NCBI GenBank assembly: GCA_027943335.1 | Contig: BSBK01002161.1 | Span: 496,001 to 560,000 of the forward strand | Reading direction: 5' to 3' | Source of the DNA: Chamaecyparis obtusa | Lineage: Eukaryota; Streptophyta; Pinopsida; Cupressales; Cupressaceae | Length of the DNA: 64,000 nt | Shown: positions 10,123 to 21,511 of the stretch, piece after piece | Numbering within the stretch: position 1 is the first letter of the stretch | How the letters are laid out: the number at the start of each line of letters is the position of its first letter | The notes under the pieces: generated by a model | Told to the model about the DNA's origin: nothing | Database searches by the model: none | Seen by the model: only the letters and a program-made list of their open reading frames with translations | Program-made: the position numbers and the translations under genes

Positions 10123-12593
10123 CCCACCTTTACATGCTAGTTTTGATTTTTTTGGGGAGCTAAAACCCTAAAGTTTCAAAGATTTAATTTTATCTCCCAA
10201 ACGGCTTGGATTTTTTCTCTAAAAAATTTTTTGTAGGTTGGACAGATATCAGGGAAGCTACAATAAAAATTTTAGAATTTTATGATATGTTTTGAATTTT
10301 TAATAATTTTTTCTTGAAATTCTAGAAAAAATTAATATCTGACGCAACTCAGCATACTTTTTGGAAATTTTTATATTTTTAGAAATTCTTTAAATTCTAT
10401 AGGGGGTCCATTCTTTTTTTTTTAAATTTGGATGCAGTATAATAGCTCAAATAGTCAATTTACAAAAACTAGTCTATTTTGATAAAATGGGTCTCTAGGG
10501 CACAAATGAAGAGATTTTTCTAAAAAAATTTACATTTTTGGAAAGCTCTCTATTTTTTAGTAGGGATCTCTATTTTGAATTTCTATTTTTGTGGCCAAAA
10601 TCATAAAAAAAAAATCAGATCTTGTTGACTAGGTCAAATGCAGCAAAAAAAATAAAGTTTTGTGATGGGTATGCACTTATTTTTTTTACATCGTTCAATG
10701 AATGATATAAGTTGTCATTTGGGTTAATTGTTGATTATTATTGCTGATAATAATTGATTTTTAGAGCTAACCCTATGGTTTTCATAAGTTGAATAGATGT
10801 TGCATATCTTGTTTGCTTGTTTGCTTGTTGGAGAGTTCGTCACTTGCTTGCATGAAAAAGCTCAACAAAAATTGCTAAAAATTAGGTAAAATGTACTAAG
10901 CGCATTGCAAGGATCCCAAGTATTCTCCTTCATCTAATAATATTTCAATTTGGACTTAAAATAAATCTCTTATGTGTTTGGCTTGTGTGCATCTTTTCAT
11001 GCTTTTGTCTATTTCTACACACTTGCATAATTGATACTAGGTTGTGACCCCTTAAGGTTTCATTAAGTAGTCTTAGATACTTGTGATTGATCTTGATTTG
11101 TATCTTGGGTTATTGGACTCACTAATCTACTGACCCCTCATTCCACCCCATGGTTGCAAGGTCAGTGCCACATTAAATGGGAGGGGTCAACAGGACAGAA
11201 GCGTTAAGTGTTCCACTTGGCAACCCATTTATGCTTTTAGGAACTCACTTGCTTTCTAAGTTGGGGACTCATTTTCAACTTGTGTGAGGTGTTAAGTGTT
11301 CCACCTTGTGGACTCATCTCATATTCACTTTAAGCATTAAGTGTTCCTCTTTTTTCTTTTTGGGTACTTTTGGTAGATTTGCTTTTTGGAAACATACATC
11401 TGTGCTCACATAGTAATTAGGCCCCTATTCATGATTCTTCAGAGATTGGATTCCTAGAGAAATCCTTCTTGATGATAGAATGCTTGTAGGTAGGGAGGAT
11501 ATTTAGTGCATTTCACATTCAACTTGGTTAGTACATCTTCTCGTATTGATCGATACATTCTCTCCCATGAGAGGTTGATAGATCACGTGGGGTTGACATC
11601 ACGAGCTTTGGTGAATCAAAATTGGTTAGTGCACCTTCTCTTATTGATCGATACATTCTCTCCCCGGAGAGGTTGATAGATCATGTGGAGTTGACATCAT
11701 AGACCTTGGTGAAGCAAAACTTTATCTTAGCATGTCATATTTATCTGTCTGCTTTGTCTGGGTTAAAAGTGAAAAGGTGTCAAACCCTTGGATCTGGAGC
11801 CAAGTCCCCTTGTGGTATACTATTGTGAGACACCTTTAGAGAGGGTTAATCGTAGTGGAAAATCCCTTCACAGGGAAAACTATGTTGATGGAACCTCAAG
11901 TGGTAATAGTCATTTTCATCGTGGTAGTGACAGCCGCTTATAAATGTCCTTGTGGAAGAAATCTCCATAGGTGTGGTTCATTGTTGGGTTGTCAGATCTC
12001 CCTAGTAGCTCCTGAAGATTAAGTTCTGAGACTATGTCAAAACCCTGGTGCACTGGGATTGGAGTTCACCCCTTTGGATCATAAAAGTTGCAGAGTCAAA
12101 CCATTACTAAAAACCCTAGCGAGGCCAAATTTTCATTTTATACGGCATATGTGCATTCTTGCAAAACATTTTTGGAACATACACAATTAGCACTTCTGAG
12201 GATTAGAACGAATAAGTCACTTGATTGTTCATGCACAAGGTTGCTTTTTCCCTTGTTCATTTTTTTCAGACATGCTTGAAATCACTTGCTTGCTATTCTG
12301 TGTGCTTGTTTATCTACTTGGCTACTAAAAATGAACAAATCTGGTATAATCTTCAAATCTGGACAGTACTATTTGCAAACAAACTGATACTGAAAAACTA
12401 CAAATTTGCAAATCTGAAGAAAAAATCTTTTTTGGTGTCAAAAGTCATCCTAAAATTTCAAAACTCGTATCAAAGCCAAAGTCAAAGTCAAAGTTCTCAT
12501 AGAATTGGTCAAAATTGCCAAATACCTAGCTTTTTCAGCCTAGTTCTAGAATCTGTCAAACAAATCACTGTGTTAAGAATAGAGCAATAGCTA
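10123..12593 (+). other. Gypsy-A untranslated leader
   Basis: About 2.5 kb without a supportable gene. Homopolymer-rich AT sequence fills 10140-10700. The motif TTAAGTGTTCC recurs three times between about 11200 and 11345. A 98-bp unit is tandemly duplicated at 11526-11721. Short ORFs such as the one at 12225-12590 have no recognisable content. Confidence 0.6.
11526..11721 (+). repeat. 98-bp direct duplication in the gypsy-A leader
   Basis: Two adjacent copies share GGTTAGTRCAYCTTCTC, ATTGATCGATACATTCTCTCC, and AGAGGTTGATAGATCA. Each copy also holds a short inverted repeat, CTCTCCC...GAGAGG. Divergence of roughly 10% shows the duplication is not recent. Confidence 0.8.
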
Positions 12594-12905
12594 TTGAGAA
12601 TCAGTACACATGAGGAAGAAATTCTAATCACTGCTATGATGAAACATATGCATGCTATGCAAGTTGAACTTAACAATCTTAAGAAAGAGAAGGAACCTAA
12701 AGAGTTCTCCATGGAAGCTCTATGCCCTTTTCCATTTGATAAAGACTTGTACATGTCACCATGCCCTTGGATAGAATTTGAGCAACGTGATAACCCTTAT
12801 GATAACTCTTCCACAGAGAGTGACACATCCAGCTTTGGAGACTATCATGACTATGACGATAGACAATGTAATGATACCTATGACACCTCTATTCCTAAGA
12901 GTCCT
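12594..12905 (+). pseudogene. Gypsy-A gag-like N-terminal segment, upstream duplicate
   Basis: The frame reads ISTHEEEILITAMMKHMHAM, then FPFDKDLYMSPCPW, then an acidic SSFGDYHDYDDRQ stretch. The same blocks recur about 600 bp downstream at the start of the 13208 ORF, so the region 12500-12900 is an imperfect copy of 13110-13500. FPFDKDLYM resembles the conserved segment near the N-terminus of Tat-type Gag. It leads into the CGTACGAG repeats and has no continuation, so it is a partial copy. Confidence 0.55.
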
Positions 12906-12911
12906 CCTTGG

Positions 12912-13078
12912 CGTACGAGTTTTCAAACCAGCAAATTCAAGAAAGTCAAAACCCTGTTAGCAACTATCGTACGAGTTTTGTCAACTGTCATTTCATTGCT
13001 ACTCAACTATCGTACGAGTTTAGCAACTGTCGTTTCATAGACTACCCAGTGTCGTACGAGTCTGTAGAGTGTCATTTG
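12912..13078 (+). repeat. Degenerate ~43-bp tandem repeat headed by CGTACGAG
   Basis: CGTACGAG occurs at 12912, 12968, 13011 and 13053. Units following it share a ...CAACTGTCRTTTCAT... core. The palindromic hexamer CGTACG is otherwise scarce in this AT-rich region. The array separates the two copies of the gag-like segment. Confidence 0.75.
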
Positions 13079-13207
13079 GAAAAATTTGAGAGAGTTGTCA
13101 GAAATTATCAAATTGCAAGATATCCAATGTTTCTAGCCTAGTTCCAGAATCTGTCAAAAATATCATTGTGTCAAGAACAAATCAGTAGCTATTGAAAATC
13201 AGTACAC

Positions 13208-15007
13208 ATGTCTCAAAGAATCAGTACAGATGAGGAAGAAATTCTGATCACCGCTATGATGAAGTAGCTGCAAGCTATGCAAGTCTAGCTTGACAAACTT
13301 GAGAAAGAAAAGGAACCTCTATACTCTTTTCCATTTGATAAAGACTTGTACATGTCACCATGCCCCCAGAAAAAATTTGAGCAATATGATACCTCTTCCA
13401 TGGAGAGTGACACATCTAGCTTTGGAGACTATGATGACTATGATGATAGACAATGTAATGATACCTATGACACCTCTGTTCCTAAGAGTCCTCCTCGTCA
13501 TGTGTTCCTACTTACTACAAATGGGCTGTCACATTGGATAGATCATGATGGTGATCCATATGATTCTAATTTTGAAAGAGACTTTGATGGCTTTTGTGGA
13601 CAATATCTAGATGATACATCTACTTCTATTGAGGAATATAAAATGTACCATGCTGATTTGAAACATCAATACTATAAGGATCTCTCCTCTAAGAACTCTT
13701 AGGCTGAAAATAAAGATTACACTTTCAAGAAAGATCATGTTAATGTTGGACCTTTGTCTTGTGATGGTTCCCTTCCATCCCCTACTTCCTCCAATACCTG
13801 TACATTTCCTAAAGCTTCTGAGTCTTTCAAATCTTTCACAGAACCTTCATCCGACACAAGCCCTGATACTTTTCATGCAGTTCCTTATAGTTATCCTCTA
13901 GGGCTACCTCTTAAAGAAAGTCAAGATGACCTTCACTTGACTGCAAATACTTTCAATAATGATAAACCTAAAGAGCCTAAGCCTTCATATGCTATAATCC
14001 CTACTTCAGCTAGTCCTCCACCATCTCTTCCAAAGTCATCCATACAATCCCAACATGCTTCCTTGTCCTTAGAAGTGGCTCCATGTCAAGAAGACTCTAA
14101 AAATGATGAAGAAAAGAACATGAAGAAAGATCAAGATCAAGAACCCTCCATTTCATCCACTCCTTTTCCCAATGTCTCTTATCCGCTTCATGGTTCTTTT
14201 GATCTTGTACACCCTTTTTCATGCATTCCATCACGTCTTAAGTCTTCTCCTAAGCAAGATCAAGCTACTACTTACATTGTTTAGCCTATTGACAATCAAA
14301 ATAACCTTACTACACTTGCACTTTCCAAAGATGATACTTCCATTAAGGTTGGTAAAAATGGTGTTGTTACTTTCGATGTTAAGCCTATTGAAAATCAAGA
14401 AAACAATTATGCACTTATGCTATCCAAAGATCCTTGTCAAGATCAAAGTCTTCCATCTTCTTATTCTACCACTCCATGTTCGCTTCCACTTTCTACTCTT
14501 CTTAAGTCTTTGCAAGGTTTGAACAATCCTATCAAAGAAGGTGCTCATATTCAAGATATCCATGATTCTATTGAAAATCTTAATGCTCACTCTAAAGATG
14601 TTGATATCCTTGGTTGTCATATAGATGCTGATGAACTTATTGATTATCCTTTTGCATCTTCCACTTCCATCCTTGGACCTCTTCCACCACTACTAAGGGG
14701 TTCACATCTACCTTCCATCTTGGGTCCTTATGTCCCTTCACTTTCCCCTCCTAACTCTCCTAATTTTCCATCCATCTTGGATCCTTACATACCTCCATCT
14801 CCTATCTTTCCTCAAGATCAACATAGATGCATACCCTTGAATCCTTTTCATCCACCCACCCATCTAAACCAGTCATATCCTTCTTCTTCCACAAGTCCCA
14901 AGCCTTTTGGAAGTAACTTGAATGTTCAATACAAGAAAAAGAAGCAATACAAGAATCCATCAAAAAAAAAGATCACCATGTCTCCTCTAATTGACATGGA
15001 GGCATAA
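13208..15007 (+). pseudogene. Gypsy-A gag-like, Pro/Ser-rich ORF with four TAG stops
   Basis: One frame of 600 codons runs from ATG 13208 to TAA 15005. It starts MSQRISTDEEEILITAMMK, followed by a short charged heptad-like helix (LQAM..LDKLEKEKE) and the FPFDKDLYMSPCP block shared with Tat-type Gag. An acidic DDYDDRQ stretch follows, and the remainder is a long Pro/Ser/Thr-rich region with repeated PSILGP / PSILDP units (about 14700-14800) and a Lys-rich end. All four internal stops are TAG (13265, 13286, 13700, 14282); the first two fall where Gln fits the helix. No capsid or zinc-knuckle motif is seen, so it has lost most of Gag and its function is unknown. Confidence 0.6.
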
Positions 15008-16299
15008 AGTCAAAAGAGATATCTAAGAAAAAAACTACAAGATAAGTATGGGTTCCAAAATCCATCATTAAAGATATTCTCTCTAGATCATCAAAAGGAA
15101 ATAAAAATCCTACGGCTATATGGATTCCAAAGTCTCTCTTGAAAGAGACTGGTGTTGGGCAACAAGTGAAGTTGACATTCAAGCTTCCAAAGGCTTCCAC
15201 TTTATCTTCTTCCAAAAATATTTTTCCATTTCATGTGCCGAAACCACAACCTTTGCTATCCATTTGCCCCATTCCTTCATGTATTCCTTCATTCATGTTT
15301 CCTCCACCCTCTCACCACCCTTCAAGGTGTGTGTTGATGTTGATCTTGCCTTCCTTTCCATCTACCCTTTCATGATCCTTCCATGCATTATCCTTCTACC
15401 TTCTATCATTTTTCCTTATTTGCCTATTCCTCCTATCTTCCAACCTCACTCACTTTACATAAAACCTTATCCTCCATTTTTCTCTTCCATCTCCCTTTCC
15501 CTATCAACATCTTTGAGCATATCATTTTGATTCCTTGGCATATCATGATCTATCCTTTCAAGGAGCATTATCTAAAAAGCTTGCCTTCTTCCAAAAAAAG
15601 AGAAATGAAAAAAAAAATTGAAAATGTGACTTGGTGAAAACCTAGAAACAGGCACCTTGGTAGCAAAAGTAAAGAGAAATAAATTCGTCCCATGGTGAAA
15701 ACCACTCCCTTGTGGCACCTTGGATAAGTACCATGATGAAAACTTGGCAATTAGGCATCATTCGTAGTTCTTCTACATATTTCATCCATTTCATCTTCTC
15801 TCTTTGATCTTGACAATGTTGATCTATACACGAACATTTGGCTATCTTGTGAGCTTCTTTACACTGATCTTGCTTTCATTTCCTTCCTATTTAGCCTTCA
15901 TATTTATTTTCCTCCATTCATTCTAGCCTTTCACTATCCTTTTCCCCTTTGGTCTTGATCTAATAAAAAGAAAGAGTAAAACATGATGCTATGAAGCCTC
16001 TTGACATGTCTACTCCTTTGGACTGCATCCTGTCCTTCTTTGGCATTACGCTTTAGTGACTTATCCTATGCTGCCCTTTCATTGCTTGTCCAAATATGCT
16101 TTACATGACAATTTTTTCCCTAGCTTGGGTATTCTTGAGGAGTTTTCCCTTGAGGATTTCTTCCCTTCATTCTCCTTCATTCTCATGTCTTCCATCTCTT
16201 CCACCAGTTTTCCAATCCCTCTTGTTCTCCACCTTGCTAGACATTGGGACTGCATGATATGATCTTATTTGGGAGTTTGCAATGGAAAAATCTACTATC
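15008..16299 (+). other. Pyrimidine-rich non-coding stretch of gypsy-A
   Basis: No supportable gene. From about 15190 to 16240 the plus strand is markedly C/T-rich (long CCTTCC, CTCTCC and TTTCC runs), a strong strand asymmetry. GGTGAAAACC motifs of the 3' repeat family already occur at 15633-15760, interrupted by other sequence. Confidence 0.6.
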
Positions 16300-16801
16300 A
16301 AGTATACCAAGTATCAGAACTAGTATCAGAACAAGTATCAAATCAAGTATTAGAACTCCCACTGGGGCTACACCTTTTGCTTTAGTTTATGGGTCCGAAG
16401 CGGTACTACCTATTGAGGTCGAAATCTCATCACTACGAATCAGAATGCATGATCTAGTAACTGATGATGACTACAGAGTGTCTAGGTTGCAAGAACTTGA
16501 ACTACTAGATGAGCGCAGAAAAGCAGTGTATGATCATCTCAGAGTATATCAGAAGAGAATGTCTAGAGGCTACAACAAGAAAGTCAGACAAAGAGAATTT
16601 CAGGTTGGTGATCTAGTCTTGAGAGAAAATACTAAAAATCAATCCCGTCGAGAACACAAGGGGAAGTTTGAACCCAATTGGCTGGGTCCCTTTGTTATCA
16701 CTGCTACTTTTGGCTCTGGTGCCTATCAACTCTCAATGACTGAAGGAGAATAGCTTCGAGAACCAATCAACATTCTCCATTTGAAGAAATTCTATGCCTA
16801 A
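16300..16801 (+). pseudogene. Integrase C-terminal remnant of gypsy-A
   Basis: This is the only pol part left in gypsy-A. It begins just before TPTGATPFALVYGSEAVLP, contains LQELELLDER, the YNKKVRQREFQVGDLVL segment and the GKFEPNWLGPFVI (GPF/GPY-type) module, and ends HLKKFYA-TAA at 16801. One TAG at 16751 lies after EGE, where Gln fits. The catalytic core is absent. Just upstream, a short repeat (ATCAGAAC... units encoding SIRTSIRTSIKSSIRT) marks the deletion junction. It closely resembles the gypsy-B integrase tail at 42895-43400. Confidence 0.85.
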
Positions 16802-16834
16802 AGCATTCGGTCTATGGTAAAATGTACTGAAAAA

Positions 16835-17045
16835 ATAAACATCTTGGTGAAAACCTAGCAATAGGCACCTTGATGGTTCACAAAAAATATATATATATAT
16901 CAAAAGTACAAAAAAAATTAAAAAAATTAAAAATTAAAAAAAATGAGAAAAAAAAAGTGCCTTGGTGAAAACCTGGAAACAGGCACCTTGGTAGCAAAAA
17001 TAGAATCTCTGCCAAGATGGTGAAAACCCAAAAAATGGGCACCAC
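16835..17045 (+). repeat. Gypsy-A 3' stem-loop repeats (GGTGAAAACCT motif)
   Basis: The motif CTTGGTGAAAACCTRG-(6-7 bases)-GGCACCTTGG recurs here, and related copies lie at 15633-15760. GTGCC before and GGCAC after the motif can pair as a stem. The same arrangement follows integrase in gypsy-B (42640-42850, minus) and gypsy-C (63200-63490). Confidence 0.75.
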
Positions 17046-19115
17046 TTGTTTCAAAATGCTCCAACTATTAGTACAATCTTGGTCTTTCCCAGCTTTTAGT
17101 CTTGCTTTAGTTTGTATATATCTCCTGATTTGTTTCTACATTTCCAATTTTCAATAAGTCAGTCTGTACACCACTCAGCTCAAGTGTCTGTATCCTATCA
17201 ATGCTTAACACTTGGGGGAAATCAATGTCATATCCTATGGTCTCCCATGTATCTAAGATGTATCATATCTAGTCATAGTCCTTTGAAGCTTCATGTGAGT
17301 CAGTCAGTTAGTCTTGTCTCCAGAAAGGATTTTGCATCTACAACAATGCAATCAAACATCAAACAACAAACTGAAAACAATCTGTGATTTTCATGCTTTT
17401 ATCTCCTTGTATGCTTACTGATTTGCATTGAGATTTTTGCATATTGTGTCCCTTCGAGCTCTTCAATGATGTCCTTTATAGGATTTAGAGAGTGATGACT
17501 AGGGGCATAATTTTTTCTTTGTCTTCTGCTTGTATGTGAAAATCTAACATCTTTGGAAATTCTAGATTGAAATGGTGTCCGACTGTAAGAGCCTCTATCT
17601 TGAATTAGATGGCCATGCGTACCTCGACCATTGATAGCTAGAAAATTCAAGGAAGTTTGATCTAACTATTATCTTTTTGAGTGAGTTTTTTCTCCTACTG
17701 TGAAACACAATCTTACTTAAGGATGTGAATGATAAAGGGTCACTACGGGTAATTCACATTGGATTTAGAATAATCTCTTGGCTATTTGATGTGTTTTTCA
17801 TGCAAGGCATATTCAGGTCATCATGAAGTTTATGTTTTGATGCTTATACAAATTGCTATATCAAAATGGACATGATATTCAGGTCATCCTGGCATTTGTG
17901 CCTTGGTGCTTATATCTAATCTGACATTCTGAAAATAAAATCAATATTCATATGTCCATGGTTGCCTAGCTAGTGGGTGTTGTATTGATTCTTGCACATA
18001 CAAATTGATATTCATATGTCTATGATTTCATATCTAGTGGGCATTGTATTGATTTATCCAGTTACCTAAAAGTTCAATGATGATAACAAATCGACACATG
18101 ATCAGTGACTAGGTCTTAGGTCTTAGGGTTGCATTATCATCCTGCATGTTTCTTTGCATTTTTGCACTTTGCATGATCTCACAAAATGCTTAAATGATTC
18201 TTCAAATCGCATCTCCAAATCTAACAAGAGCTGAATCTCACATGAAGGTTCCTCCAATGAAACAACAAGTAGAATTCTTTTTCGGGATCAAAATCAACAT
18301 CTGAGATCATTCATATTGTCAACTGCTTGCATAATCAACCTTCAATCATCAAAGAAATCCAGAATTCAACTTAATTGATTATCTTCCATCAAACTATCAA
18401 AATTTCAACTTGGTCAACCATGGTCAACTCATGGTCAAACCTAGTCAAACTTGGTTGTCTGGACCTCTAAACGATGTAGAATGCATTCCCCGACATGTTT
18501 AACCACTTCTCAAATCAATTAACATGCTTCTAAACCATATCACGCTGACTTCTCTTGTTAGATTTCAATTTTAATCCTGAAAGGGGCATGGTATTGCACA
18601 TCATTCAAATTCTGTAATCAAATTTGAAATCATATCTTTATGGAAATCATAACTTCCTCAGTAATCAAGACAACAATCACATCTAGTTGCTGATTCATCA
18701 AAAAAGACCTCATCGCTCGGGGCAAATCTATCATCACTTGGGGCATATTAGATTCATCAAGATCCATATCAATCTAGTATTCTCCTAATCTTGTAAACTG
18801 TATCAATTTTTGCAACCATCGGATCATAGTGTTCTTTCCTTGGTTCTTCGGCAACTGAAGGGTTTGGATGTGATACTTGCTAGTTTTGCTAAGACAATTG
18901 AGTCTAGAACTGGTCACTCACTTCTTTGCAATCATAAGGTTTGGAATCAAGCGTTTTGATACTTTTTTTTGCAATCCTCAGTTCATCGCTGCTATAGTGA
19001 ACATTATCTTTGGTCATTCAGGACCTATTATCTTCATATCAATTATTTTTCGAATCAGTTTCATATCTTTATCATACATAGACTATCTTTGAACCACTGC
19101 GCTTCACACAGTAAT
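17046..19115 (+). other. Gypsy-A 3' untranslated region
   Basis: About 2 kb with no supportable gene. The stretch around 17790-18130 matches the gypsy-B 3' region on the minus strand (41600-41870), including the repeated phrase on ATTCAGGTCATC at 17811 and 17877. This supports a shared origin for the 3' ends of A and B. Confidence 0.65.
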
Positions 19116-19131
19116 TCAAAGAGGGGCAAAA
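19116..19131 (+). other. Gypsy-A polypurine tract
   Basis: CAAAGAGGGGCAAAA lies directly before the 3' LTR start TGTAATACC, as expected for plus-strand priming. Confidence 0.8.
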
Positions 19132-20456
19132 TGTAATACCCCAAAAATGGGCTATAAGTTCATTAATGTTTTACATCATCAAATCAAACGAAATTGACAT
19201 CGAAGTCCTAACCAAAGGCACATCTGAACATCATCAAATCCTAATTGATTATCTTAAATTTTGCATCGGGGAATATTCCTAGTAATATTCTTAATTATCA
19301 TAATTATCTTTAATTTAATGATTATTTGGTGATAAATCTTATTTATCCTAGAGTTTGATTAATTGATTATTCTAAATATTTAATTAATTAGATTTAATTC
19401 TGCCACTTAATTATTTAATTGAATTTAATTATATTTATTCCTAAGTATTATTATTTAAATTTGACAATAAATGAAAATTCCTATCATTAATTGATTAAAT
19501 TCTTATTTAATTAATTAAAGCAAGTTGTCATATTTAATGATACTATTTTGAATAAAAATTTGATAAAATGATTGACTAACCCATAAATCAATTGTTTTAT
19601 TTTTCAAAATCAGTTAAGTTGAGAATAAATCACTTTATTTATTTATTAATTCATAATTATCCATGTGCACAATCAAAGAGCAGTTAAACTCCAAATCAGA
19701 AAATCAATGCAAGTTATTCACTTTTTGGAACTCAACATCATTTTTTAGTTTTAAAGTTGATCTAAACTTCTAGTTTGAGTTAAAAAGCTATTTTTGCATG
19801 ATTTGCATGTTTTTGTAAATTAAAATATCCTTTATTTAAAAATAACTCAAAAATCAACTTGAGTTATTTGAGTGATTTATGGTTTTTTTTCCCATGCACC
19901 TCCAAAGCCCTGGATTTTTATAAAAACAAGGCTTAACTCTTCATAATTCATCTCTCAAATCCAAAGCATCTCATAATTTTGCAAGCTTACTTTGCCAAAG
20001 TCGTCTACGAATTGCACAACTATTTTGAAGAATTGAAATTTGGAGAATCAAAGTTTATTACGAATCAAGGCTATGTGAGATCAATTTGTTTGTTTTACAT
20101 TCATTTAGATTCTTTTTCATATCATTGTTAGATCATTTAGTATATCATAGCATATCAGTTTTTACATATCATAGATTTCATATCATTTATCATTCTTATT
20201 GCATCTAAAATCTTAAAAAATAGCTTAATTTGCATTCAATTTCATATCTAGATTTTGCATTCAAATCCTTAATTTAGGTGTCATCTAGGTCACTGATCTT
20301 GATTACAATCTGAGAACATCAATCTCGCACCTATTAGAAGGCAGTAAATCGCTTGGTTAGATTAGATTTCAATTTTGTACGATTTGATTATAGCTAACCT
20401 CTAATGTTTTACTGAAGTGTTGTGTCTACAGATCAGGTACAATTTTCACTCACACA
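19132..20456 (+). repeat. Gypsy-A 3' LTR (1,325 bp)
   Basis: It pairs with 8773-10098 and ends CTCACACA, followed by the AGTAC target duplication. Only small differences from the 5' copy are visible. Confidence 0.93.
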
Positions 20457-21440
20457 AGTACATAGATGTTGTCATTATAGAAACATATGATCCACATTAA
20501 GAGCACCTAGGTCAGAGAGCAAGTATGGCAGATCGCAATGCAAATTTGTCTAAGTGTGAGACAATGTTTTCACAGTGTACTAGGATATATTTTTGGTTTG
20601 TGACATTGACTAGAGATATTTTAGTGCTTGCACACTTGAACATAGATGCTATGATGGCTACTAATGACCCATCTCAGAGTGCAAGATAGTACAAAATGTA
20701 CGGAATTAGTTATGGCAGTTTTACCAAAGATAGTATTAAGCCGAAAAGTCACAATAAGAAGATAGAATTGGTAAAGAGTTAAGGGATTATTTTGTTTACC
20801 AAAATAATGACTTAACAATATAAAGGGATGACATCCTAGATGTTTACCATTAGATAAAAATATATGGAAGTTGACCATGTAAAGTTATTAGCCTTAATAA
20901 CTTGTATATATGTAATTGTAATTGTAAAAAAAAAAGCATATATGGTGATGATATGATATGATGCGAATGTAAGAGCAACAAAGAAGACATTGATGCAAGC
21001 AGTATAAGGTTATGTACCTTAATCCATTTTTGTAATCAATATACATTGTATATTACTTGTTTGGGTAGTGGGCTCATCTTGTAATCATATTTTGTGTCTA
21101 CAACTCTTAACAGGGTTGAGGCTTTTAACAAGGCCTATAACCCCTTAACTAGGACTGATACACTATACATATGTAATAGACTCCTAACAGGGTCAACATC
21201 CTTAATAGGATACTCTTGATTAGTGAATCTTTGTGGGTACCATCCCCACCAGGATTTTCTCTTGGCCAGGGTTTCCTTGAGAACATATCATGTGTTATGA
21301 GTTCTTTATTGTTATGCATATTGTTTAGTTTCTTATGTTATGCATGTATAAAGATAATCTATTATATCCATAATTGGGAAAAAGATAAATTTTGTAGAAT
21401 AATGATTCACCCCCCCTCTCATTATTCCCTATTTCTAACA
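20457..21440 (+). repeat. Copia-2 5' LTR, remainder
   Basis: After the AGTAC duplication this continues the LTR begun at 8746 (...ACATAGATGTTGTC...) and matches 26695-27630 of the 3' LTR. It contains several CTTAACAGGG-type repeats (21106-21190), a GTGGG/CCCAC stem region (21234-21252) and a terminal hairpin (21397-21427), and ends CTAACA. Confidence 0.9.
21397..21427 (+). other. Terminal LTR hairpin of copia-2
   Basis: GAATAATGA and TCATTATTC pair perfectly around a TTCACCCCCCCTC loop, 13 bp before the LTR end. Equivalent hairpins with a different stem sequence but the same loop lie in copia-3 and copia-D LTRs. The truncated 3' LTR of copia-2 ends exactly at the base preceding this stem. 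Confidence 0.75.
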
Positions 21441-21442
21441 AT

Positions 21443-21454
21443 TGGTATCAGAGC
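21443..21454 (+). other. Copia-2 primer-binding site
   Basis: TGGTATCAGAGC two bases after the LTR, the initiator tRNA-Met site used by plant copia elements. Confidence 0.9.
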
Positions 21455-21511
21455 TTAGTTACTTGGAAAAGAATCATTCAAGGAAAGCCTAGCAGCTTGA
21501 GTAAGATCTCT

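Larger units (their letters stand above)
8773..20456 (+). mobile_element. Gypsy-A: complete non-autonomous Tat-like LTR retrotransposon (11.7 kb)
   Basis: Two 1.3-kb LTRs, each TGTAATACC...CACACA, are flanked by perfect 5-bp duplications AGTAC (8768-8772 and 20457-20461). Inside are a leader with a gypsy-type primer-binding site, a gag-like Pro/Ser-rich ORF, a long pyrimidine-rich stretch, only the C-terminal part of integrase, stem-loop repeats and a polypurine tract. Protease, RT, RNase H and the integrase core are missing. The integrase remnant closely resembles that of gypsy-B, so a B-like element is the likely source of enzymes. It inserted into the 5' LTR of copia-2 and is therefore younger than copia-2. 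Confidence 0.92.

Noticed and set aside
17112..17387. 91-codon ORF in the gypsy-A 3' region
   Set aside because: No motif, and the equivalent region in gypsy-B has no matching frame.
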